This document shows, piece by piece, positions 41,046-55,903 of a stretch of DNA of 64,000 bases. The position numbers were made by a program, and so were the translations under genes. Within the stretch, counting starts at the first letter, position 1, and each line of letters opens with the position of its first letter. The DNA comes from Paragorgia papillata. Lineage: Eukaryota; Cnidaria; Anthozoa; Scleralcyonacea; Coralliidae. The DNA is taken from NCBI GenBank assembly GCA_035771165.1, contig JAWNZC010000346.1:1136480-1200479 (forward strand), read 5' to 3'. A model generated the notes under the pieces. That model had not been told where the DNA came from. It was given only the letters and a program-made list of their open reading frames with translations, and searched no databases.

Positions 41046-41058
41046 AAAACTGCTCAAT

Positions 41059-41378
41059 TCAATCCCAATCGGTGCCGTTCGGTCGATAATCTCTGTTATT
41101 GTTATTTCCTATCAGCAGTTTTTTCCACACATTTGTGTCAGTTTTAGGAAGGCAACAGCTAATGTGACAGTGTGAACGACAGTTAGCTGGCGTGCAAGAA
41201 TCGGAACAAACAGTCGGTTGCGGGTAGCTGAAGATTGAAGGGAAACCATTAGCTGGTTGAACTGGCTGTTTTTGGCCACCACAACATGCCTGAGTGCATG
41301 AAGGCTGACAGGCTGATGAACACCCGCCTGGACAAAAACCAGGCAATGTTCCGTCGGGAATTCGGCTGTTGTTGCCAC
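41059..41378 (-). CDS. C-terminal exon with two minicollagen-type Cys-rich domains
   Basis: First unit [18 protein letters not shown] is exactly C-x3-C-x3-C-x3-C-x3-CC. The second, [19 protein letters not shown], has one extra residue. This pattern is known from minicollagens and NOWA, where disulphide reshuffling hardens the nematocyst capsule. The gene ends 40 or so residues later. Confidence 0.88.
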
Positions 41379-44300
41379 CTAGGATAGAAATGATTTCATA
41401 TATGGTATTTATGATAATTATGATATTTATGATAATTGTGATATCATGTTTGCGGGGATTTCTTTTGTTCTCACAGGTCCATTAACAACTAATATACCTC
41501 ATTATATTCATTTTTATTAATCCTACCTCCGTTGATGTCAAACCAGGTCTGATTAGAACTAATCTTACCCGGTTTGACGTCAACGGAGGTGACAACAAAA
41601 GAAATTCCCGCAAACATGATATTACAAAGGAATAGCATAAAAAGAGGTGCATTAGCTATGAAACGTCCCGCTCGATTTGGGTCATTTAGTAAAATCCCTT
41701 CAGCCTTCGGCCCTCGGGAATTTTACTAAATGACCCTCATCGAGCGGGACGTTTAATAGCTAATACACCTTTTTTTAATGCTATTACTTATCATAACTAT
41801 GACAATTATGATAATGGACCCTTTCATCAATAGCGGCACCATCTTGAATTCGCAATGCATTGTGGTCTATCCAAGGTAACAAGCTCAATTAAAAAGGTGG
41901 CCGCATAGTGTGGAGACACAATGCGGTGTCGTGGCAGCAATGTCTAAATATGAACGTTGTAATATTAGTAAAAGTAATAACGCTTGGACGTATAAGGATA
42001 CATTTGCCATGAATCTATATATCGACGTCCGACAATTGTTGCTTTTGCCAATATTTGGCTCTATCCCGCTTTGATTAAATCTGCTATCGAAAACACGATT
42101 TAAAATTATAATATTAAAATTAATAATTTTTTTTCAAAGTGACTGTCAACTTGCGAAAAATGCCATTTCAGAGACTCAAATTTAAAAAACATTTCCGGTA
42201 TACAAATTCCTAGATCCGCCCCTGCAACGATTATATTAAACATTCCGTTGCCACGAAAGTGTTTATAATGAAAATTACCTCATTGTGTCTCAACACTACG
42301 CAATCACATTTTAAATTGAGCTTGTCGATAGACCATAAAGCATTGCGAAATTCAAGAACGCGCCGCTATTGGCTGCTATTGGTGAAAAGGTCCATTATAT
42401 TAATTATCATAATTATAATAATTATAATTATAATTATAACAATTAAAATGATTATGATAATTATAATAAATGTTAACTACTTAATAACCGAGAGTGAGGT
42501 CTTTACGGTAAAATATTAAACCGAGGTCTTGCTGTATTGACCGAGCGACAGCGAGGTTAATACGTTCAAGACCGAGGTTTAATATTTTACCGTAAAGACC
42601 GAACGGTCGAGGTTATTAAGTAGTTTATTATATGGCACTTTTTATTTCAAAATCAATCTTGTATTTCTTGGTCTTCGCTTCCTTTAACTTCGTCAAAACA
42701 CCGAACTAGCGTTATTTTCTTCTGTTTCTTTCTCGTCTGGATACTAGAATTTACTTTTATAATGTTCATCGTTGTCTATTTCATCTATTTTCGCCGTTTT
42801 TCGGCAATAAAAGTTTATTATTAGGATTTTTTGTTTGTTTCCAATCGTAGGGCATTAACAATTTTCATAATGCCCGTGGGCATTACGGAGAAATCTCGCC
42901 CCGTCAGCAACCAATCACAGCGCGTGATTTTACCGGAAGTAATCCGTGCCATATAATAAGATAAATTAAAGAAAATAAAAATTGCATAAAATTGACACAA
43001 GTCAACATGTTTTATGTAAGTGTAGACACTGTAACGTACATACCATATTCAGGATGCAGTGGATCTATTACGTTAAGTTCCGGCTCTGGTACTTCGGTCC
43101 CAGTTCGAGGGGTAACAGATGACGGTTGTTTGGGCGTTTCACCAGGTGGTAAAGTTGGTGCAGGTGGTGCAGGTGGTGCAGGTGGTGCAGGCGGTGCAGG
43201 TGGTGCAGGTGATGCAGATGGTGCAGGTGGTGCAGGTGGTTGCGGTGTTTGCGGTGGGGCCTGAGCGGGTTTTTCAGGAATAAGGATATCGCCAGTTTTA
43301 CCTAGACAAAATAATTCACATCATGTTTATACCCAATCTCGTTCCCAGAGCCCACGGTCCCCACCCGGGAAACGAGAGACTCTGGGATAATCCGTTTCAA
43401 ATCGCAGGATTCTTGTTATTCCGGTTGAGGTACGCATGCGTAAATATCCGAGCGGAATCTGGATAGTATGTTCTCCTTGTTTGACTTTTCCCCAAACAAG
43501 TCAATGGGTTGCTGGCGAAGCTCGAATTACAGCATCTACACACATACGGCGAAGATATCGATTCGCTGAGAGGCACGTATTCACTGGAGTCTTTTGATCG
43601 TCCGACATCTTTCGCCTTATTTTGGTTTTGGTTTTAATTTGCTATCCAACTCCGCTCACGTTTTCAGCCGATAAAACGTAAGTTGATTTGAAACGGATTA
43701 TCCCAGAGTCTCTCGATTTTCCAGGTGGGGAACGTGGGCTCTTGAACCAGATTGGTTTTGAATTAAATTATAACCAATAAATTAACAAATGCCTATAAGG
43801 CATTACGATGTTATAAGTTAAATCGGCCAGTCGGCCTGCATGCAAAATTACGCTCTCTGAATATTGGCTAATCAGTTGCTGAGGTTCGGAAAAAAGCGTA
43901 TTCGCCTTTTGAGCGCCGTGAGAAAAGTACTTTTTTCCCTTTAAGATTAATAGTAGCACTGTAATACAAACCTCATAAAATAAATACAGAAAAAAACCCG
44001 CGTATAAGAAACAGATGTACTTTTCAAGTTAGCCTAAAAAGGTTCTTATATAAATGGTTGGGCTTGAAACTCTGTGAACAGGTTGTAAATCTTGATCTAT
44101 CCTGTGCTTCGCGGGTTTTTCGCCGGGTTCTCTTATTTTTTTCCTTCCGTAAAAAAGCACCTTAATTTTTGCTGTGATCCCGTGGTATGAACTGGTCGTT
44201 GGCGGCTGCCTGGAGGAGCGCCTTTATTTGACTTATACATAGATTGATCTGCGTCCTCCGCAATTCATTACTGCTGCAAGTAAGGATTGAAACCTTTAGC

Positions 44301-47300
44301 CCCCTGTCCTTTATCCTTTAAGTACAGTAGAATTACTTAAAATAATTTAGCCAAAAATTTTAAATGGTTCTATGTAAAAACCCGGGTATCTAAATGGGAA
44401 ACCTAGATTTTTCCAATTAGCCTTAAAATTAAGGTTCTTAAAATTAATGGTTTTTACTGTGAATCTTGGACTATTTCTATCCCCGGATCATCGGGTTCTT
44501 ACTTAAGACAGCTACATGCAGGTTCACACTTGTCGTGGTCTATGTCGTAATGCGCGCCAAAGTTTAAACTTTAAAGATGGCGGCCTTAAACAACAGCGGA
44601 CTGAAATTACACGGACAACGACAACTACACCCTGAACCCGAACCCGAAGGCAGTTTGCATTTTTTAAAGCTACGAGAAAACTGTATGTACTTGCTTTGTA
44701 TAAAAGAACCTGCTCTTTTTTGAAATTGCCTTCGGTGGTATGCAAAGCACGATCTTCCAAAATTCATAGTTTCATTTAAGTTTATTATCCTTGAATTGTG
44801 CGCTACTCCTCCTATTATACAGACAAGGAAATTCTTTGACAATTTTCATAAACGCGGTGTCTTCACGTTTCTGAACTTTCCTGCTAGAGATTTCAGTAGG
44901 AACACTTTCGCTGGACGCCATCTTGTAATCCCCGATCGTAGCGACCGTCTGGGAGGGACTGGAAAATTTTCCAAATAGAAATGATTCCGATTCTTGGATC
45001 TTCCGGACTGATCGGCTAAACCTTAGTGTCTGGGAAAGCGCCCTTGGTTCTTCAAGTTCACACTACCTGTCGTAACAATCCCAAACGATCGGGGACTGGA
45101 AAAATCCCCGATTCTTACGATTCTTACGACAAGTGAGAACCAGGCTTTAAATTAGGTTCTAATTAGGTTTTAATTTTGGTTCTTAAAATTAGGTTCTTAA
45201 AATCTAGGTTCTTATACGCGGGTTTTTCACTGCAGACCTGCATAAACATACCTATAAACACAACATCCGTATCACAGCTGTCTGAGAGCGTCAAGGGTAT
45301 TCCTTTCGTACCCTGATTTGTCGAAACACATTTACCACTGTTGATCTCCATCAGTGAACCGCCTGTAGTAAACTTAAATTGCAACGCGTGAGGAGTGCCT
45401 GCTCCTGGGTTGTATGCGATACACTGGGGATTGAGTATCAACTTGGTCCCGCTGAGTAGAGTTTTTGGGTCCCCTGTGCTGTCGCTCTGCAAGCACATTC
45501 CACTCGACAGATGAAGGATGACTCCATTGGGGAGCAGTCGGAAGAATGCGACGAGCTTGGAACAGCCGTCGGCTAGCACGAGAGGGGTCTTTGGCGCAGG
45601 GTGAATTGGGTTCGTAAGGGGATGAACACATGGTGGATACGACTTGAATCTCATCGACATTGCGAGGTACTCTAGTGAAGAAAACGAGAAATACAACATA
45701 GAATACTTCACTTTTCACAATACAATACAATAACATTTCTCCTCCTTAAGGTGGTTCTATACGGAAATTTTAAGAAAGGACTGGTAACGAGTATGACGTC
45801 CGCACATGCGTAAATACCACTGATCTGGTAAATACGGATTATTTACAACACCATTCAACAACGTTCAACATCATTCAACACGGGTGGCCAAACGCTTTGA
45901 ACACGTTGAATTCAACAATGTTGAACGATGTTGAATGAAATGTTGAAAGCGTTTGGCCAGGCCTTAATGAATCATTCAATCATGGATCGGACCAATCAGA
46001 GCATGATACCAGATTCTGATATCATAGAACGGGCGGCTTCAACTGTTTGTCTACAGGCTCACTCCTTGTCCCTTCTCCCACAGAGAGAGCCTGTACACAG
46101 GCTCACTCCTTCTCCCTTCTCCCACAGAGAGAGCCTGTACACAGGCTCACTCCTTCTCCCTTCTCCCACAGAGAGAGCCTGTACACAGGCTCACTCCTTC
46201 TCCCTCTCTATCAGAGAGAGCCTGTACACAGCTCACTCCTCTCCATCCCACAGAGAGAGCCTGTACACAGGCTCACTCCTTCTCCCTTCTCCCACAGAGA
46301 GAGCCTGTACACAGGCTCACTCCTTCTCCCTTCTCCCACAGAGAGAGCCTGTACACAGGCTAGCAAATGGCCTATTATCATCCATTCATTGAAGAGCAAC
46401 GAATATTTCGTACTCACCGTCTGACAGTGTCTGTACAACTGGTGCGCTAGGTCCTACTAACCATAATCCATAACTCTGTGAAGCAATAATCATAAAGAAT
46501 GCAAAATAAGAACACAAAATTAGCGCCCATAGTCTGATAAATTCAGTTATAGCGATTCTCTGACGAAAATATTGTTAGCATTGTTTTTGCATAATCCTGA
46601 AGAGCATATGGTAGTTGGTAATCGTGCAAAGTTTCATTTAAAAATTCGTTGAAGAAAAGGTGATATTTTACGTGTGAAGTTTGTATTTTGGAGCGCCGCC
46701 ATTAAAGTGGCCGAGCTTGAGAAGAATGAGTCGAGGAAGCTTATGACGTCATAAACTCAATAACAACAATGACCCTTTTGTTTTTATTGAGTCTATGACA
46801 TCATAAGTTCTCCTCGACTTATTCTTCTCAAGCTCGGCCACTTTAATGGCGGCGCTCCATAATACAAACTTCGCACATAAAATACAACTTTGTTTTTGAG
46901 AATTTCGAAATGAAACTTTGCACAATTACCAACTACCACAATATCTTTAAGATTATGCAAAACATTACCAACAATATTTTCATAAGAAGACTACTTTAAA
47001 AATTCATTTAGAAAAGGGTAAAAAACTCATAAATCGCCATCTTGGGATCGCTAACCTTGTCAATATTCCAGTTTGGTGATGCCCCCAAACCATCCTGCCG
47101 AATTTGAATTTTCAATAATTTTCCCAAATCTGGAACTTTTGTCTGAAAAACTTTAGAGCTGTAATAGAAAAAAAGATTTAAAAGTCGTATAACAATTAGG
47201 ACAGTAACAACAAACCAGCCGAAGCAATACATTTTCGGCTTTTAGTGATTAATACTTTCTCAGTTAATGACGTGCTTACACAGCAGAGTTTATCAAAAGC

Positions 47301-50300
47301 TCTCCAATTCCCCGAGTTCAGCTCTCCTCGAACCCGATGGGTTAAATGTTTCGTGGGTCTGGGAAAGAGGTTAGTTCGAGGATGACTCTCGTTTTTCAGC
47401 TGGACATAAGTAGCGCGGCTGACGATTTCGACGCATCTCCGACGATTCCCGACATAGCCGATCTCCGAAAGAACCTCAGCGGAGGAGAGAGCCACAGTTG
47501 AACTTATTGAAATGGTAGTAAATTAAAATGCATAGTGAACTAATAAGTCTGCAAACTCAACTTCAAATATTTTTGTACCCGTATTAAAACAGCATTTGAA
47601 GAACAATGTACCCGTTTCCTAAGCCTTGTTGGGATTTGCGCAGTAAAGTTCAATACGTCACTTTGCGCCAGCCCATGTATCGGAACAACTGCATGTGTGC
47701 AAGTTAGTTAACTTCTTCAGGTTGTCAATTTAAAAAGACCTACTCTGCGAATGAGAAGCCCCTTTTTGGCCTACGCAAGCTTCGGGGGGAGACTCTGGGG
47801 CCAACAAATTGGATCTTCGCCCCAAGTTTGGGGCGAGTCCAGTCCGCTTTTAAACTGGGTCAAACAAGTTCTAGTTTTACGAACACGCGTAAGCAGAAAA
47901 TAGGAAGTTGTGTTCATGAGGCCTTGGCAACCGATTCATTTGCATGCTCAAAAAGAAATATCTTTGTTGTGAGAACCCACTTTCCCCCGAAGATCAAATT
48001 ACACGTTAAAATTGTCGGAAAGGGGCTCTGACTCGCAGGGTATTAGATCTAGCCACTAGGATTAAATAGAAATAAACTATAATTCACGACGTCCTATATC
48101 GATCCTCGATCAGACGATCACAAAGCCTTTTATGTGATATAGAGCTTTGAAGGCTAACTTATAATTGTCACACAACTCTTTCGTTGTCAGAGTTTTAGCG
48201 GCATTTATACACCCCCCCCCGCCCCCCCCCCCCCCCCCCAATATTTCGATGAAGTGTCCGCCACTGAATTAGGATACAGCCACTGCCACGACACTGTGAA
48301 ATTTTTGAAAATTCTCAAGTAATCATGTTTGATAATAGCAAAGATTTATTTTTTAGCTGGGTTTGATTTCCGGTCCAGTACGCAAAACGACGCACGCTGA
48401 TTGGTAAATGAGAGGTCTAAATTTACGATATTACCTCCGGACTGTGTCCTGTGAATACGCAAATATTTTTCTCAGCCCTGCATTATTGGGCGAGATCTGT
48501 ATGTTTTGACGTTGATTTGAATACAAATAAAAGTGAACTGGTTATCTTTATATTCAATATCTGAACAATAAAATTGTGCTAGAACATTGCTGCTCTCCCG
48601 CTTTACCAAAAAGCCGTGACTATGGGCTCGAAAAACACGACAAATAAATGTTTCGGGGGGGCCGAAATGGAGTATGCAAGAAGGCAAGTAGCGACACGAA
48701 AAACTTAGACAGGTAACGTAAACAGCATACTCCGAGAAGACAAAAACAACCACTCAAAACTTGCGGAAAAATAGAATGAAACTTATTGAAATAGCCAGTA
48801 AATTAAAATTCCTTATAACCTCGTTTGCAAACGTCTATACTTCAAAAGTATTTGCCCTCGGTTTTATCGCACAAACCTCGCTCTCTTCGTCGCTGAAGAA
48901 CAGTGTACTGCTCGGGCAAATACTTTCCCATATCTCGAACTCGCGGGACTTAATAAAGTCCTCTACGTTGCAACATCGACGGAACTGTGTGCATAAAACT
49001 ACAAAAACTGTTACTTTGTAAATTTAAGTGTTTTTAATGTAAAGCAGTTATAATCTGTATATCTTAAATTGTAGAACTCTACCTTGCGCTTGAGAATACT
49101 TCCTTTCCGTCAGGATTTCGAAGATGGATCTCAGAGCTAGTTCCAAGTACTCCGTACATTTTTATGTAGACATTGGCCCTGGAACTAGCATCAGCTGCCG
49201 TACCAGTGTAGACAATAATATCATAGGTTATATCTATAGGTGAAGAAAAATACACTGGCATCTTTACTGGCAACTGTGAGTAGAGTTAGAGTTAGAGTTA
49301 GAGTTAGAGTTAGAGTTAGAGTTAGAGTTAGAGGTAGAGGTAGAGGTAGAGGTAGAGGTAGAGTTAGAGTTAGAGTTAGAGTTAGAGTTAGAGGTAGAGG
49401 TAGAGGTAGAGGTAGAGGTAGAGGTAGAGGTAGAGTAGAGGTTAGGTAGAGGTAGAGGTAGAGGTAGAGGTTAGACGTAGACGTAACGTAGACGTAGACG
49501 TAGACGTAGACGTAGACTAGACGTAGACGTAGACGTAGACGTAGACGTAGAGTTAGAGTAGTAGGTAGAGTATAGAGTTAGGTAGAGGTAGAGGTAGAGG
49601 TAGAAGTAGAGGTAGAGGTAGAGGTAGAGGTAGAGGTAGAGAGTAGACTAGAGTAGAGGTAGAGGTAGAGGTAGAGGTCTAGAGGTAGACTAGACTAGAG
49701 TAGAGGTAGAGGTAGAGGTAAGAGAGGTAAGGGTAGAGGTAGAGGGTAGAGGTAGAGGTAGAGGTAGAGGTAGAGGTAGAGGTAGAGGTAGAGGTAGAGG
49801 TAGAGGTAGAGGTAGAGGTAGAGTTAGAGTTAGAGTTAGAGTTAGAGTTAGAGTTAGACTAGACTAGACTAGACTAGACTAGACTACCTGTTGTCGCGGA
49901 TGATCCTGTGGATTGCCCTGCAGGAGCTGGTGTGACTGGTCCTGGTGTAGTCTGACCAGAAGTTGGTGGAGTAACTGAAGAAGAAACAACAAAAACAAGA
50001 AAACGACTAAAGTGTTTGTCCCAAGTGAAGTATGACGATTTTTGAAGCTGACTTAGACTACTTTTACTATCGAGTAATGTATTAAGAATTTGCTTCAAAA
50101 GAAAGAAGAAAAAAAAGAAAAACAAACCAAATAACAGACAAATAGACTATCAACAAAAACACACGTCCTCACACACGCGCGCACTCACGAACTTACACAC
50201 GTACAAGTCGCCTAGTTTCTAGGCCTTTCGTTTCCGTCATGTTCTTGGCCGCGTAGTCGGTTTGGGTTCTTGGGAAGACTGGGGAGAGGCTGGAAACGAG

Positions 50301-51050
50301 AAGGCCTAGCAACATTCGCAAAAATGTCCTGCCCAGAATTGTTCTGGCATTTCGAGTGTTCCTGGGATCTAGCATACAACACTGAGCGACAAGTATAAAA
50401 GCACAAGGATGTCTGTGAAGATTTTACCAATACAAATACAAAGATCTTGGCGATCGAAAGAAGGGAATTATGGAATATATTCCAATTGGAGCTCGGAATG
50501 AAAATGTAACTGTTTAACTTTCAACTTTTGGTGGTTGCCGAAGGAACGGCTCGTCGATCCGAGGTGAGCAGGCTTGTATTATTTTATGCAGATGGAATAT
50601 TAAATGTCGAAAAACACTTAGAACATCATAATATCACAACTCTTCCTCAATAAACAACCAAGCTGTAAAGTGAAAGTGTTTACGAATTTTGCTAGGCGTT
50701 CCCCAGCGGGTCCGTTCGGATCACTTCCGAAACGTGTCAACCGAGGAAGGCCTAGAAACTAGGCTAACGTACAAGCACGCCCGCTGTTGCATGCATACAC
50801 GCACACACACATTCTTGCATACACGTACGCAACAGACGGACAGACAGACAGACAGACGGACGGACGGACGGACGGACGGACGGACGGACGGACGGACAGA
50901 CGGACAGACGGACAGACGGACAGACGGACGGACGGACAGACGGACAGACGGACAGACGGACAGACGGACAGACGGACAGACGGACGGACGGACGGACGGA
51001 CGGACGGACGGACGGACGGACGGACGGACGGACGGACGGACGGACGGACC

Positions 51051-51108
<58 letters not shown>

Positions 51109-54100
51109 AAGAGTTCACGGTTGGAAGAAAAATATTGAACGTAATTACTTGTTGGAAGTTCGTAATATTTCTCTGCTTCTGTCAACCAAATATTTGCAAT
51201 GAACGTGTACTCCTCTCCATTTGGCGTTTTAACAACAACCTAAAAAATTAAATCATAAATCCAAAACATTGGGGCTTTTCAGACGGATCAAAATAAGTCA
51301 CTGCTTATTCAATAGGTCGCGGACAGCTCGTATAAACGGTAGGAGTAGCTTCAACCCTGGGCTTATTTTAGTCGCGGCTTATTTTATTACATGACTGTTT
51401 ATACGAGCTGTTCGCGACTTATTTAAGCGGCGGCCTATTTAAGTCGCGACTTATTTTGCCCGTATAAATTAATAGGCCCTATTATTTGCTTAACTCGGTA
51501 CGTCAGCCAAGTTACCCGGTTTGCCGGGATAAACTTTACGTTCTGTTTATATGAAAGCGAGTTACCTGGCGGGTTTTATATTTGACATGATTCTCATATT
51601 CCAACAAAACGGAAAGTGACATGAAAGTAACGAATATAGGAAATTCATCCCGCATATGTCCGAGTTATCCCGGGGAAAAGTTTATATGGGGAAATGTTTA
51701 TTCCAGCTTTGCCGGAGCCCAGGCTGCCAGTCTTTGCCGTGATCTCGCCCACGGCGAGTTACCCTTTCTCATATAAACACTGAGGCGGTGGGAAAAACAG
51801 TGTTTGGCTTTACCGACAGGGAACTCGTCATGTGCCGCGAGCAGTGATGTGATTTTCAGGTGACGGCGTTCATCCCCACTATTTCTATTGGACAAATCAT
51901 CACTGGTGGAACACCGAGTTCAACACAACTTCGGCTGGAGGGTAACACGCCTCCATTTAAACAGGCCCTTATGCCAACACAAGTCTTGCCAATCCCACGC
52001 GGCTGATCAGTAGTCTTTTTCAAACACAACGGCTTTAACTTTGAAACACGTTTTGAACAGGAATGCCACGCCCATATTAATTTACGACCAGCGGCCACAC
52101 CCATTTGACTTTAGTGAGCGTTCCCCACTTCTATCAAATTTGGAAATCATCACTGTGCCGAGTAACTCGGCTGCCGGGTGACTCCACACCTCGTACCCCC
52201 AGAGGCCATTTGTAGGGAACTGGGCCAAGATGGCGGGAACAAATGGCCCTGTGGAGGCTAGGTATCTCAGCCTCTGATTGGTCAAGACCTTATGCGCGTA
52301 AATCAAACGTTTGATTTTGTTTTGTTTTTTTTAAAAATTGTATTTTGACCTTTTACGTGTTCCTCGTCCCTGTTATATAAACTGCACTGAACGTGTCAGG
52401 CTGATACAGTTTACAAATCCATGCAATAATTAGTCTGTAAGGTATAATATTACTGTGCAAGGTACTGATACAGATATGATATCAAAATGCGCAATATACT
52501 GCCGCATTTTGAGCTAGCCTCCACCCAGGGCCATTTTGTATCAGGAATCCCGCCATTTTGTTTTTTGGCCGCCACCTGAACCCAGATCTGGACGAGGTCA
52601 TGGGGTAACTCGCCTCCATTTACACAGAGTGTCCCTTAGCCAACCACGTTTTTTGCCATGTGTAGGTGCAAACGAAACATTGGGATTAACAGACACGTTT
52701 TTAAACACTCAATATCTAAGGTCAAAGTAACAGAGTAACATGTTCTCAAGCTCTGATATCAGAACCTGTTCTAACAACCTGCGACGGTCCCTTGACACCA
52801 TTGTTGACAGCTACAGAATGAACTCCATGAGTAATAAACATTTAGTTAGAATTCTCTAACAGCTCCGTAGAACATACGTGTTCAGTCTGTTAATATACCA
52901 CTACCGTGACCAGGGCTGATACAGTTCTTGAGACAGAATCTGTTCTGAACAGTCGGTGGTAGCTGCAGGGGTTTGAACAGTGATATCGAATAGGTGTTCA
53001 TAGCTAGATACCTGCAACAGGCTGTATCAGGAATCGCTAGATTTTTCTGAACAGATCTGACATCATTCTGCATCAGGTCTGACACAGAGTGTGCGTTTTT
53101 GCGTGTGTAGGTGCAAACGACAGTATATTGGAAAAGACATTTTTAAATATCAAAATCGAAGGTCAAAGTAACAGAGTAGTAAGTTGATCTTCACCTTATC
53201 TAACAACCAGTCGGGTCCAACACCATTGTTGTCTCTCTTGACTCCAATTTTGTCTATTTTGGTCAAATCTTTCGGATCTCCAAGACCAGCGAAGGTGGAA
53301 GTTCTAGAGTAAGAAATATTTAAGAAATTGGTTCATGGTTTGGCGTGCTCCATCGACTAGTTATGGATGCACGCGGGAAGTTCGAAGGGCACGAAAAAAG
53401 CGTAAGAGTTGGTCGAGGAGTAGCCGAGAACAACTCTAGATGTTCGAGTGCTCTCCAACTTCCCAAGTGCATCCATAACTCAATGGAGCACGCGAAACCA
53501 CAGAACCAGAGCAGAAATCAGATACACTAAACAACGGAAAAACATATGTATATCGCTTGATGTAAGTGGGTTTTCCACATTACGGGAGGAAAACCGCGAT
53601 CATGGAGAAACGCATGGTAGCCAATCAGAAAACGCCGTTGTATTACACAGATGTTATTTTGATCAATGACTTTATATACTCTATAGCAACTGGTGTCCAG
53701 AGCGACAATGCCCCAATTGAACATGACTAACCCCATGATGTAAGTGTTGGTTTACTTTGCGGAGGGAGGAAAGACCGGAGAACCCTGCGAAAAACCCTCG
53801 AGAAGCAACAGGATCACACGCCAACCCGTCTACTCCCCTGAAGATATACCAAGCTCCGACAACGGGGTATTGACAGAGATATTTGGACCCATCCAAGTAC
53901 TAACCCCGTCTAACCGGCTTAACTTTGTGTTATAGGAAGCGCGCCAACAGCACACCAAAACCCGTGCGCTGCTCCCCTGAAGATATACTATTGAACTTTG
54001 GACAGAGATATTTTGGAACAGAATAATTTGTGGTAGTTGTTATAGAATTGTCGCATTCAAAACCCTACGCTGTCTGTTACCTTTTGACCGCGTAGGGGAC

Positions 54101-55756
54101 AGTTTGTAGGGGGACTGAAAGCGACGTAATATAACTGCATGACTTCACTTTCTGCTCCAGAGTTAGCGTTCCAGTTATGAAAGTTGAGTTCACTGAGCCC
54201 ACCCTACCCCACCTTTATCTACACACCTCAGTAAAAACGCATAGTCTGATCAGCTCTGATATCAGATCTGTTCAGAGAAATGTAGCGACCCTTCATACAG
54301 CCTGACAGCTACAGAATGTACCAGCGCTGATGCCTGATGTATAAACATTTAGTTGGAATTTCTAACAGACTGCAACAGCTCCGTAGACAACATACCTGTT
54401 CAGTCTGTTATATACAGCACTGACCGTGTCAGGCTGACACAGAGTGTGCGTTTTTGCGTGTGTACCCTATGTCCTGGCAAAGTATTTCTACCTCGTTACA
54501 CGCCACCAATACCTACAAAGTGAGTGCTACTAAAATATAATTTAAAAAAATTATTTTGTTTGAACTTTCAGTAAAAACGTTTATCAACATACTGTCCAGC
54601 TTCAAAGTAGGCTTTAAGCGCGGATCCAGAAAGTTTCAATGATTGCGTGTATCCCACCTGATTGGTCGTCCTCGAAACTCCATACAACATAATGTACGGT
54701 GTAATGCTAGCACCAGGCCCATCCAATATACCCGGACGTCTCTTTGTACCGGTCGTCACAACAACAGTGTACTTGTACATTGGGGCGACTATAAGACAAG
54801 GACAGACGTTAATGATTGTATTGACCAAAGATACATGTGTTCTGGTCTTTTGTTTGTTTAGCTAAAGTAACTGTCTGGTCTATTACGTGTTACGGTCTTA
54901 TGAACAGTTGGTTCATCGGATGGACCGAACGAACGAACGAACGAACGAACGAACGAACGAACGAACGAACGAACGAACGAACGAACGAACGAACGAACGA
55001 ACGAACGAACAAACGAACCGGTAGACGGACGGATGGACGGACCGATAAACGGACGGATGGACGGAAGAACGATCGACCGACGACACGCACGCACACAGGC
55101 AAGCGAGTAGGATACATCTTGCCAACACAATGCTCCTTGCTATTTACCTGGATTCGTGGCTGTTGCTGGAACTTGTGCTGGGGTTGGTGCTGGGGTTGGT
55201 GCAGGGGTTGGTGCAGGGGTTGGTGCAGGGGTTGGTGCAGGGGTTGGTGGCATGGGGTTGGTGCAGGGGTTGGGATAGGGGTTGGGATAGGGGTTGGGAT
55301 ATGGGATAGGGGTTGGGATAGGGGTTGGGATAGGGATAGGGGTTGGTGCAGGGGTTGGGATAGGGGTTGGGATAGGGGTAGGGGTAGGGATAGGGGTTGG
55401 GATAGGGGTTGGGATAGGGGTTGGGATAGGGGTTGGGATAGGGATAGGGGTTGGGATAGGGGTTGGGTTAGGGGTTGGGTTAGGGGTTGGGATAGGGGTT
55501 GGGATAGGGATAGGGGTTGGGATAGGGGTTGGGATAGGGGTTGGGTTAGGAGTCGGCGGAGGAGCTGAAAAAAAAAATGGTTGAAGTACTTATTTCATGA
55601 ACGCGAATTTTCGGTGGCAATTAAATTACTTTTCCTATTAAGTAAAAGTAAGAATATGACTTCAAAACAGCTTGAGTAAAAATGTCATGAACGAAAAAGA
55701 AAAACACACAAACAACACGAAGACAGACAGACAGACAGGCAGACAGACAGGCAGGC

Positions 55757-55833
<77 letters not shown>

Positions 55834-55856
55834 GGCAGGCAGGCAGGCAGGCAGGC

Positions 55857-55903
<47 letters not shown>

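Larger units (their letters stand above)
39722..41058. other. Spacer between MED11 and the PLAT/Cys-rich gene
   Basis: No gene. It contains a near-perfect hairpin at 39935-40071, a short TCTG repeat at about 40148-40170 and an AAAGTG-type fold-back at 40443-41045. Confidence 0.6.

Noticed and set aside
46056..46365. Array of tandem splice acceptors (pyrimidine tract plus CAG in each 44-base unit)
   Set aside because: The pattern is on the plus strand while the surrounding gene is on the minus strand.
54837..55584. Plus-strand Trp/Gly/Arg/Asp-rich and Gly/Ile/Val frames
   Set aside because: Reverse reading of the Pro-rich linker exon and adjoining GAAC repeat; the minus-strand exon has correct splice sites and phases.
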